From the NCBI GenBank assembly GCA_964036665.1, contig OZ038526.1, positions 18,166,001 through 18,230,000 of the forward strand: 64,000 nt of DNA, given 5' to 3'. The position numbers and the translations under genes are program-made. Shown piece by piece: positions 1 to 10,000 of this stretch; position 1 is the stretch's first letter, and every line of letters starts with the position of its first letter. The notes under the pieces were generated by a model. The model searched no databases. It saw nothing but the letters and a program-made list of their open reading frames with translations, and had not been told where the DNA came from. This stretch comes from Gordius sp. MW1 (lineage: Eukaryota; Nematomorpha; Gordioida; Gordea; Gordiidae).

Positions 1-560
1 CCAAAAACTAGTTAAATTGCATAGCATTAAAAAGTAAACAACTTTTATTTATGTTTATTATATAACATTGGTCAGCAGCCAGCGGACGGCCAAAAAGTCA
101 TAATAGCAATGGTAGTAACAGGAACAATCACAATAGTCAAAAAAAACGAAAAAAATAATTTCGATTCACATTTTGGCCAATGGTCATTTTTTTCATTGGT
201 CAGCAGCCAGCGGACGGCCAAAAATTCTTATTATCAATGATAGTAACAAGAACAATCATAAGAGTCAAAAAAACTCCGGGATTCTAACCCCAAAACTAGT
301 TAAATTGCATAGAAATTAAAAAGTAAACAACTTTTATTTATGTTTATTATATAACTAGTTAAATTGCATAGCAAAGTAAACAACTTTTATCTATGTTTAT
401 TATAGAACAAAAACTAGTTAAATTGCATAGCAATTAAAAGTAAACAACTTTTATTTATGTTTATTATATAACTAGTTAAATTGCATAGCAATTAAAAGTA
501 AACAACTTTTATTTATGTTTATTATATAATAGATAATTTAACAAATCTTATATATAACAC
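1..560. repeat. Satellite-like repeat block with recurring small hairpin
   Basis: From about 60 to 290 there are two copies of the unit that is amplified at 19640-20570 (it contains TTTTGGCCAATGGTCATTT). From about 296 to 530 a unit of about 59 bp repeats four times. Each of these contains TTAAATTGCATAGCAATTAA, which can fold as AATTGC/GCAATT around ATA. The same hairpin occurs near 777, 18557, 18903, 20700 and 48776. No gene is seen. The arrangement (tandem core plus short hairpin) resembles non-autonomous Helitron/Helentron repeats, but that is inference. Confidence 0.7.
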
Positions 561-860
561 ACCGAGGGAGAGAGAGATGAGGGGTGGGGCACCTCTTATA
601 AATTAATTTAAAAAACAACACAGCGGGGGAGATAGAGATGAGGGGTGGGGCACCTCTTTCTCATGCATTAATTTAAAAAATCGATAACCTAATTCTAATA
701 TACCCAATGCAAATAGATAGGGATGGACGGACGGACGGACAGACGGACGGACGGACAACAAAAAACGAGCCCATAAATTGCATAGCAATTAATAAAACAA
801 TAACTCTCATTTGCAGCACATAATTTGTTACTTTATTAATTAATGTCTGAGGCACATCAC
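561..860. repeat. GA-rich duplication and GGAC microsatellite
   Basis: A purine-rich segment (GAGAGATGAGGGGTGGGGCA) is present twice, near 572 and 634. It is followed by a GGAC/GACG microsatellite at about 720-756 and by the hairpin motif CCCATAAATTGCATAGCAAT at about 770-790. The Arg-Pro-Ser-Val open frames on the minus strand are only translations of the microsatellite. Confidence 0.75.
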
Positions 861-1089
861 TTCATATAATTGTAGGTTTCAAAAGGTCAATGAGATGCTT
901 ATTGCCAAACAGTAAAAACTTTGTATTAGCGTTAAAAAAGGTTATTATAGCTTTGTCTACTGTATCTATATTAAAATAAAACGGGGTGACATAGACAGTT
1001 TGGTTTCTTTACTTCCTATTGTTTTTGTTATAATCATATTTATAAGGATAATAAAATTATAGAATCATCTTTAAAAGCTCAATAACTAC
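861..1089. other. AT-rich interval with one short unrecognised minus ORF
   Basis: The minus strand is open for about 50 codons between roughly 1005 and 850 and reads like ordinary protein (for example KHLIDLLKP near its end). I do not recognise it and see no start codon or splice context that proves it is an exon. It lies where the missing 3' end of VPS52 could be expected, but it does not resemble the VPS52 C terminus as I recall it. Confidence 0.25.
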
Positions 1090-1317
1090 TTTTCCATACA
1101 TTTGCTTTAAAATTTATGAAAGTGGTTATAAAAATCATCGTTTAAAAATTGCAAACAAATAACTAACTGTAGATAGTTAAATTGATTCAGTAGCTATTAC
1201 ATTTACTATATATAAAATGTAAAAATCATTAATAAAATTAAATAATATATTTACACGTCTAGTTTGTGTTCATCGCTTTAAATTTAAATTTCCTTAGCGG
1301 ATCAAATTTAAAAACTA

Positions 1318-1638
1318 TTTAGAATAGATGATTTAGTGTGGATTAAAAACGAAATAACTCCAGGTTGGTATAAAGGAGTGATTATGGAACGAAATGGCGA
1401 ACACTCCTATAGCGTTCGTACTAACAAAGGAATTCGAAGAAAACACGGAGATCAGTTAAGAATGCGATACATGTCAACAATTATACCAACGTCCGATATT
1501 ACGATCGAACAAAATATGGAACCGGAAAGGCAAATGATGGAAGAGGTTCCGTTAAGAAGGCAAACAATAAAAGAGGTTCAGTTAAGGCGTTCGACCAGAA
1601 AGCGAAATCCTCCGTTACGTTATCATGAAGAGTTTTAG
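1318..1638 (+). pseudogene. Gypsy integrase C-terminal fragment
   Basis: An open frame of about 106 codons encodes the extreme C terminus of a Ty3/Gypsy polyprotein: a GPY/F-like start (DLVWIKNEITPGWYKG), then a basic tail ending RKRNPPLRYHEEF. The tail of Gypsy E near 9200-8930 on the minus strand has the same plan (an RPGWHEG-like segment, KRKHSDQLR, PPQRFHGEF), so this is a remnant of the same family. The RT, RNase H and catalytic integrase core are missing upstream, and a purine-rich AAAGTGGGAAGAAA follows the stop as a polypurine tract would. It is a dead 5'-truncated fragment inside the left arm of the palindrome. Confidence 0.8.
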
Positions 1639-2009
1639 CTTTTTAAAGTGGGAAGAAATTTAATGTTATATAACTTATGTTTATATTCGTTATTTATAAT
1701 ATTTTTTAGTTATATATACCTTGGGGATATGATTATTATTGTATCATTTTTTCATCAAAAAATTTGGCAAAAAAATTGACAAATTTCTGACCAAAAACAG
1801 CAAATTATAAAAAAGGGCAAACAATAATCTAAGAGTAGCGAAGGCATGTAAATGGTCAGGGAGGGAGTAAGTTGCATGCGAAGGAAGGAGAGAGAAAGGG
1901 CGTTCTTTTTTAAAAGCTTTGATTGATCACCCTTTTCTCTCCTACTAGTGTGCGGGAGGGGAGTTAAGATGTTCAAACAAATAGAGCAACGCTGTAATAT
2001 ATAATTTTT
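1639..2009. other. Non-coding tail of the inserted Gypsy fragment
   Basis: AT-rich DNA absent from the mirrored right arm of the palindrome. It probably belongs to the Gypsy insertion and flanking DNA. The minus ORF here is low complexity and not supported. Confidence 0.4.
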
Positions 2010-3400
2010 GCCCAACCTCTAAATCTAAATTTTGGTAATTAAGCCATTTGATAAATTACTTATAATATATTACAATGTTCATGAAGGTTTTGAAATAATA
2101 ATATTTTTTAATTATCTAGCTTGTATTATTTAATTTTAACAAGGAAATTCAAGAGAAAACTCCTTGACCATTAGAAACCAAGAAGCTGATATTTCTACGC
2201 AAATTGTGCAGTCCTAAAGTATATTACAAATCAGCTCCTTTAAATATCATCGCAAATTTATTTGATGATTCAATTTAGTGAATACATCCCCATAAATATG
2301 AAAAAATCAAAGATAATGGGTCAACACGGAGTCAGCAAACCAAACTGACTTGAACTTCTACCTGTAGTAAAGTTACAGTGGATAATGCCTTATTATCCTT
2401 CATTACAAATGCATATATGCCGTTTTCACTAGTTGAAAACAAATATGTTTAGATTTTTTAAAGATGCTAGAACCAAACATCAAAGTGATGTGCCGGCAAA
2501 CACTAACTAAGAGGATTTTAAAAGATGTGCTTAAAATGAAAGATATTATTTGTAATCGACTATTACCATTACCCTATGTCTACACAACTGTACACTATTG
2601 GAAAGCTTTTAATCGTTATTATATTTTTAATGTTCGTAACTAATGTTTAGCTCTTTTATAGCAATAACAGTTCACTGAATAGATATCTCGTTGAAAAGGG
2701 TTTCTGCAGTGTTAGCCTTTAGAAGGCAGCACAGCTTTCATGTGCTATGCAAGATAATGGTTTCCATTTTAGAGTTTCGTATAGAAAAACAAAACCATTT
2801 GCACCTAACCGATAATGCTACAAATTTCTTAAAAGCCTTCAGGTATATTATATAACTTTATTAAAAAAATAAAACATAATAGATTATTAACTCTGACAAT
2901 AAGAGTGAGGAAGATGTAATAGAGGAAAATGTGCCATCTATTACAAAATGCCAAAATATACGGAATCTTCAGAGTAACATTTGAATTAATTATAAAACAT
3001 CTAGGTTCTCAATAAATAAGTCCTGTACCAATGAGGTGGAATAGTTTTTTGACTTAACAAAAATTTTGTTTTACATAAGTCATCAGAACTTAATTGGCTT
3101 CGTGATGTATTAAATATAAAAAGGTTTAGAGACGAGATTGTCCTTTTATCGATGAAACTACAAAGTATTCATTTAGGAAGTCGGCTACATTTCTAACAAT
3201 AATTTTGGACAATTCAAACTGCAGAGTTTAATAATTTTTCTATTAAGACAATAGTGCTGGCAAGTAGTGTTGTAAGCGACATCCAATTCATATAATGGGA
3301 ACAACACCAATCTCTGCCCCGAAAAGATATGTTTGTGGCCTCAACATTTAATCAGAACATTCTACGCCGCCTATAAATTTATTCCAAACCTTTGGGCATT
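2010..3400 (+). pseudogene. Decayed hAT transposase, left palindrome arm
   Basis: This is the plus-strand mirror of the better-preserved copy at 4620-4990. The stretch near 3018-3045 (TGTACCAATGAGGTGGAATA) corresponds to the conserved hAT TRWN segment, but stops and frameshifts break every frame. No coding capacity remains. Confidence 0.5.
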
Positions 3401-3935
3401 GAACCTAAAATTTTCCTGGACTTTTAATGAGACGTGATTCTATATGCAATAAGTTCAACGATTAAAAAGCCTCGTTATGATTATTGTGCCAACGTACGAC
3501 GTTAGAAATCTTCCTTTGCCTAATAAATCCTTTTTTATGGATTTTATATCGATCAATAGGCATTTGAGACAATTTAAACGCGCACTATTTTGAGACAATT
3601 TAATAATTAAGCGATTGTAAAGATATTATTAAGATCTACATTAAAAGTTACAAAATTAAGAGGTAGCTAAGTCAATTATGAAAGTCCTTTTAATCCTATT
3701 TCATTATGCTCGAACAACGATAACGTAGCCTCATACTACTAGTCCAAAACTAATCAAGATAGTCAGTTTAAGGAGCCTCACATCATATCTTAAAGCTAAA
3801 TCTAAAAGGCTTGCCTTTTAGAAATTGCTTTGCCGTGTGATGTCCTAAAATGCACCAGAGGTTTATTTAAATTGCATATTTAAATGGATCCTAAGACAAA
3901 TAGACTAAAAGTAAAATTAAACAGAGGTGGGTATA

Positions 3936-4092
3936 TAGGGATGGCCAGGGGGTGGCAGGAAGGGGCTGCTGCCCCCTCTAAATCCATTTTTTTAAAAGAT
4001 TTATCAAATTATGGCCAAAAATTTATAATTTCCCTTTCTTAAATCATTATTGCCCCCCCCCTCTAATTCCATCACTGGCTACGCCATGGGTG
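3936..4092. mobile_element. MITE related to the one at 13237-13384
   Basis: The element has GGCCAGGGGGTGGCAGGAAG at the left and ends CACTGGCTACGCCATG. It shares the internal TGCCCCCTCTAAATCCA and CCTCTAATTCCA blocks with the MITE at 13237-13384, though its left inverted repeat is damaged. It sits close to the centre of the large palindrome. No coding capacity. Confidence 0.6.
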
Positions 4093-4239
4093 GGTTGCAT
4101 GTGACGTGTGGACTACCTATTTACGATGATGGTCGAATGATAGTTACCAATTTCGCTAGTGTCAGCGCGCAATAGCGTCTCGCAAGTGAATGTATTCTTC
4201 CACAACGATTCATGCCCAAAATTCAATGAGACAAAATAT

Positions 4240-4345
4240 AAAAAATGCCACACTGAATATCACGGAAAATTAAATCTCAAATGGGGAGGGAATTTGATGT
4301 GCATCTAATCCTAACCCTAACCTAAAACGCTGACCTAAAACACTA
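4240..4345. repeat. Dispersed repeat, inverse copy at 52640-52745
   Basis: The segment CACTGAATATCACGGAAAAT through AACCTAAAACGCTGACC recurs as its reverse complement at about 52640-52745. The motif TTAAATGCATACGCATGCGC that follows (about 4397 and 4447) also recurs at about 40013. The function is unknown; these look like pieces of a transposon family. Confidence 0.6.
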
Positions 4346-4619
4346 CCCTGAACCTTAACCCTGTCCCTTAAAGTTTTATAGTGCAGCAATAATTGTTAAA
4401 TGCATACGCATGCGCATTATTAAAATGCGCAGCTATCTGATTGGTCTGTTAAATGCATACGCATGCGCATTATAAGATCTTGAAACGGTATATCTTGAAA
4501 CCGTTTCAAGCTATTTGTATTTTGTCCCATTGAATTTTGGGAAAATACCTCCACAACACACCCATAATTTAGAATTAATGATCAAATTTAAAATTTATAC
4601 TGACTTTTTAAATGGTAAT

Positions 4620-4990
4620 TAGTCTCCCAAAATGTCAAAACCTTCAACATTGCAGTATTTAGCGATAAAATCACAATCACGCCAAAATTTTTTTTCTAAA
4701 TTCAATTATTCACGAGGCGATTTAAATTCTGAGGACTTTCGACATATAAAATCGTTTTTAATGCGTAAAAAAACTATTCCACCTTGTTGGTACAGGACAA
4801 ATTAATGGACACCCTAGATGCTTTTTAATTAGTTCAAAAGCTTGAGAGGATTTGCTATAGAGATTCCATAAATTTCGATATTTTGTAATTAATGACAGAT
4901 ATTCTTTTTCTGAAATGGCTTCATTTAGATCGCCGGTTGCAACAAAATTTAAAGTGTGACGAACACACCTTTTGTGACTGGGTAAATAGT
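4620..4990 (-). pseudogene. hAT transposase fragment, right palindrome arm
   Basis: Read on the minus strand from about 4960, one frame gives a typical central hAT transposase segment. HTLNFVATGDL is followed by a helical region with LWNLYSKSSQAFELIKK, then CPVPTRWNSF, and after a stop a segment resembling the CDFIAKYC part. The same order occurs in the hAT at 46530-46826 (CQQLWNLQ, CPVITRWS, CDFIAEYCDV). In this family the TRWN motif lies before the final catalytic Glu and the C-terminal dimerisation region, neither of which I find in readable form here. The copy is broken by stops and has no intact start. Confidence 0.7.
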
Positions 4991-6344
4991 CACAATCTTA
5001 AGAATTATGGCCAAATAATCCTGCTTTTGACAAAATTTCTTTCCTCTATGAACACTTTAGTTACCAGAGTTGAACAATCTATTTTATATGATTTTATATA
5101 ATCAAATTGGAGACTTTCATAAAATTTGAAGCTTACCAGTCACTATGCAAATGTTTTTGTTTTGGACATGAAATCCCTATAGAAACTTTAACCTTGCAAA
5201 GCCCATCAAAACTATGTTTGACTTCTTAAGGCTAACACTGCAACTATTATACTATAATGAACGTTCAGTGCTATGAAAGAGCTATACATTAATTAAGGAT
5301 ATTATAAATTTTATCAAATACCGATTAAAGGCTTTCCAACAATCTACTATGGTGCAGGCAGGATAATGTATTTTATTTAAAATTATATCTTTCATTTTGT
5401 GCACATACTTTGAAATTTATTAATAAGTGGTTGACGACCCATCACTTTAATGTTTGGTTGTAACGTCTTTAGAAGATTTAGGGGATATTTGTTTTGAACT
5501 AGTCAAAATGGCATATTTGCATTAGTTTAATTAGGCATTATCGACTCTGTCTTTACTACAGGTAGAACTGGTTGACAAATTTGTTTGCTGCCTTCGCGTT
5601 AGTTTATCATCTTTATTTTATCATATTTATGGGGATGTATAATGTGCTTCCATAAAATGCAGTGGTATTTAGAGGAGCTGATATGTATGTCACTTGGTTG
5701 CACAATTTGCATACAAATATCATCTTCTTGATTTATTTTTTGTTTAAAGAAAAGCAATTAACAAAGAATGGACAAGGTGTTTTGTTTTAAATTTCAATGT
5801 CAAACTAAAATAATACAAGCTGTATAATTAAAAATATAAATAATTCAATAACCTTCATCACTATTATTATAAGTTATTTGAATGATCAAAATTTAGATGT
5901 AAATTTAGCAAAATTTAAAAAAATTAATTCTTTATAATGTATCTTCAGTAAATTTAAATTTAAGAAAATAATAAATTTTGATACTTGTAATTTCCTAATA
6001 AGATGGATTATCTGTTCGAAATAATATTTAAATATCTAAATTTAAGCCGCGAAGGAAATTGAAATTTAAAGCTATGAACACAAACAAGACATTTAAATAT
6101 ATTATTTTATTAAACTGATAATTTAAAATTAACTGTAACCTTAGCTTAATAGTTATTGAATTGATGTAATTAACTACAGTTAAAGTTCCTTCTAAGTAAA
6201 ATCACTAATTACATTACTTTAGTTAAAGTTCCTCCTACACAGTTAAAGTTCCCTAAGTAAAAGTAATTAACACTTACTTTTCTGAAGAATGCAACTAATT
6301 CCAGAAACCAATTACATTTAACTAGTTACTTAACGGCTCTAATA

Positions 6345-6941
6345 GAATATAACGTTTTATTGAAATCGAATCATCATATATTACCCTTGATTTTTATTCT
6401 ATTAAAATGTGAAAAAATTATATCAATTTTTTTAATTACCCCGACTTATATGTAATTAATTTCATCAGGTAAGTAACAGAACTGTTTTCAGTTATTGTTG
6501 GAAAAATTTAACTGCAACTGTAATTGGTTAGTGGTTACATTTTTTTAAAACAAACTGTAACTTAACTAGTTATTGTGATATAGTAACAACAGCTACTTAG
6601 GTAAAGTAACTTGTTTAAAGTTCATTGTAGTGAAAAAAAGCTAGTTACATTAAACTTTAAATATTACATAATTAATAACAAATGTATAATTTACCAATCA
6701 ATATGGCCCTACAGATGATGTGGCCGTTTACCAAGGTAAATCCATTGTTGTTTAATAATTTTAGCCTCCATTTAAATATGAAATCGCCGCCTTTAAGAAC
6801 TACTAAAAATGCCTAATTTGCCTTAGAACCCAAAAATGAATCTTAAACCTAAAAGTCGGCTTTAAAAACTCAAAATTTAAGAGGCTGGCCATATAATGGA
6901 TCAATAAAGTTTATAGATCGTGATATTTTTTATAATATGAA
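6345..6941. other. AT-rich interval, no gene found
   Basis: It contains several TAACTAGTTA/GTAACTTGTT-type repeats that resemble hAT subterminal repeats. I searched the minus strand for the last coding exon of VPS52 and did not find it. Confidence 0.5.
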
Positions 6942-7015
6942 TTAAATACCTTTTAGGATATTTCTAGGCTTGAGAAACAATTTTGTTTCATAATTTATAA
7001 TGTATTTAGTCCTAC

Positions 7016-10000
7016 TTTCCTTGGCTCTGAGACGTTCTTGGACGACTTGGGGATCATCGGCTGAAGATTCAATCTCCTTCACCAAAGCTATTATTCCACC
7101 AAAGTAAGGAGCCAAAATTTCCTCGGCAAATTCATCGACCCTGGTGCCGAGCAAAAGTTTTATCGTTTCGGACTCTTTGCAATCTTGCCCCGACTTCTCC
7201 TGCACGTTGATGTATTTAACTCAAGATTTAGGCATATTCCTGTCATCGTTGTCGCAAAATTACAACTAATTGCAGACAATTGATAAGGTGACTATTATAA
7301 AAAGCTCTTTGCCAGGAAAATGGCAGCATACATCTTTAGGAAAGGTTCTTAAGCATTAAGGCAAAAACTGCTTATCAATTTAATTGCAAGATATATACTT
7401 ATCAATTACATCTATAAAAAGGCATTCTAGAACGATATCAAACTCGACAGGATTTTTAGAACCTAACGAAAACTTAAACAAAAACATGGCGGTAAGGATA
7501 AACCTGAAACCCTTTCTTTTATCAATGCAAGTAAAAATCTCTTTAAAATGTGTTAATAATAATTTGTAAACAGTAAACACAAGAATTAACATTCAATAAC
7601 ATAGTTAAGCAATAATTTACGAGAATTATCGAGTAGGCGAGGTCGTAATTATTGATGAGAAAGACCAGTTGCTCTTTGCGCGAATAAAATTCGGCAGCCA
7701 TTTTCAGGACGAAATTTTCCAACTCTGATTGCAACAACCTAGACACGTACGTGGCTTCCTCTAGCTCCTCAACTAATGTGGGGTACGTTTGGTTCACCAT
7801 GAGAATGGCGGAAAAAAATTCGGAATACCTTCGCGTTATCTACGGCATAATAAACATAACCCCAAAAAAATTTGGATAGATAATAAAAAAGCATAAGTTT
7901 CTTATTAAAAAATTAACCCTTATTTACAGACATATCGTTTTAAATGTGTTTAGGTTAAATTTCTAACAATGATTTTTTGTAGTAAACACCCTTTTTGATC
8001 TTCCAGACGCTGTAATATGATTACTAATGACAAAGTTAAATTCAATATGATATATCAAGTTTTGCTTATTGTGCTAAATAACTAAAAATGTTTTATTGAC
8101 TTTTTTCAACAAAAAAGCTACCCTCTCTTTCTAACTAGAAGAATATTGAGCATCATAAACTCTGCTCATTTGAATTAACTTCTCTTTTCAAAATTATATA
8201 TCAATCTTTTGCTCACATTTTTAAATCGAAATGCGTGTAAGAAAAGAAAAGTTACGTAGTGTGGTCTAAGGTCAAAAGTTTCTAGCTTATGCGGCTCTAA
8301 ATTTTTGACGCTGGCAACATTCAGCTCGACCACCTTTACAAACCGAGACCAAACAATGGACAACGCCGACGCCCAATAACTATTTTAATTATGAATTATA
8401 AAATATAGAATAAAATCACCATAAATTACCTATTCGTTTAATGCTTGCAAAATAACCATACTACATGATTGCGATTTTATTAAAATAATATGTTTTACAT
8501 CAAATTAAGAATAAAATTTTTAACTTAAAATTATATTAAATTCAACGAAGTTAGTTGCCCAAAAAAGGGGGAGTAAAGTTTTACTTACGGTTGTAAAAAG
8601 TTCATTTCGCGTTTCCTCTCGATATCCATGAAACGGTATATCAAATGCACACAAATAAGGAGGGAAAGGGCATCGTAGCTCCCGAACGTGAAGGTGTCTA
8701 AACTTTTCTTTAAAATCCCAATAAAATAACGTATCATTTATTCAAAGAGCTTTTGACTTAAATACGCTTTGAAAATTAAATTAATCTACTGGTATCATCA
8801 GAATTAGTGTTTATTCTATTATTCAAATTAGTTAGAATCACATATGTATATATAATATATTATAACTCCACGGGATATATATAACATTAATAATAATAAA
8901 TTGTTAATCACTACATCTTCCCCTCCGTCAATATTTGAATTCGCCATGGAACCGCTGAGGTGGTCTTGTAATTCGTCGAAGTCTCCCAAATCGTTCGTTA
9001 ACGCTTGGATCTATGATTTCTCTCCCACCGTTGACCTTTGGTAGTTGAACTCTACGATCCGTGGAAACTCTTTCCCTTAGTTGGTCGCTATGTTTCCGTT
9101 TTATCACATCGCCAACTAGAACATTATAAGAATACCGTCCTTGTCGTGCTTTTACTACACCTTCATGCCAACCAGGACGAATCTCATTTTTAAATCAAAC
9201 TGAATCATTCTCCTCGAATTCCCTTTCTTTACTATTTCAATCATGATGTAGTTTCTGTTTCCATACTACATCCTCCATTTTGTCTCTAGGATCCGGTCTT
9301 AATAGATCAAACATTGTTTTAAGTCTCCTTCCAAACATTATTTCTGCTGGAGACTTACCCGTTGTCGAATGTGAGACGTTTCGGTATGTCATTAAAACTT
9401 GTAGTAAACACAATTCTTTATTATTTTCCGTCATTCTTCCTGAATAATATCTACTCTTTAGAGTACGAATCACTCTCTCCACCATTCCATTCGATTTTGG
9501 GTGATACGGTGACGTTTTAACGTGAATAACCGCATTTGCTTTACAAAAGCGTTCAAATTCGTCTGAGACAAATTGTCTTCCATTATCCGTTATTAGCTTT
9601 TTTGGTAGTCCAAATCTGGCAAACCAACATCTTAATTGACGTATAATCGTGAATGAATTGATGGAATCTATGACTGCAACTTCGACCCATTTTGAAAGAG
9701 CGTCAATTGCGACCAACCACCATTTTCCTTCAACCGGTCCTGCAATGTCAACATGAATTCTTTCCCACACGTAATTTGGAATGTTCCATGGATATAAAGG
9801 AACTTTTTGTACGGTCTCTGTTCTTGACAGCCATCACATTTGTTAACCCATAATTCCGCATCAATATCAACCGACGGCCACCAGGCATAATATCTTAATA
9901 GTGTTTTCATACCCGAGATGCCTGGATGTCCCCTATGAATTACATTTAGGACAATTTTGCGTAAGTTTTCCGGTATTATTAATCTATCACCATATAATAG

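Larger units (their letters stand above)
1090..6344. mobile_element. Large diverged palindrome made of two inverted hAT remnants
   Basis: The left arm (about 1090-3900) and right arm (about 4000-6344) are imperfect reverse complements. Examples are GTTTGTGTTCATCGCTTTAA near 1265 against 6084, ATACATCCCCATAAATATG near 2280 against 5640, and GTCCTGTACC near 3020 against 4798. The pairing offset shifts by about 580 bp at the left because extra DNA containing a Gypsy fragment lies at about 1300-2010. The right end, read on the minus strand, is TAGAGCCGTTAAGTAACTAG, almost the terminal inverted repeat of the hAT at 46260. I found no matching left terminus or target duplication. Both arms carry hAT transposase remnants, the right one much better preserved. 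Confidence 0.65.

Noticed and set aside
603-855. Arg-Pro-Ser-Val repeat proteins on the minus strand
   Set aside because: They read a GGAC microsatellite.
4308-4372. CCCTAACCTAAAAC-like telomere repeats
   Set aside because: Too short and irregular, and the same block recurs inverted at 52640-52745 as part of a dispersed repeat.
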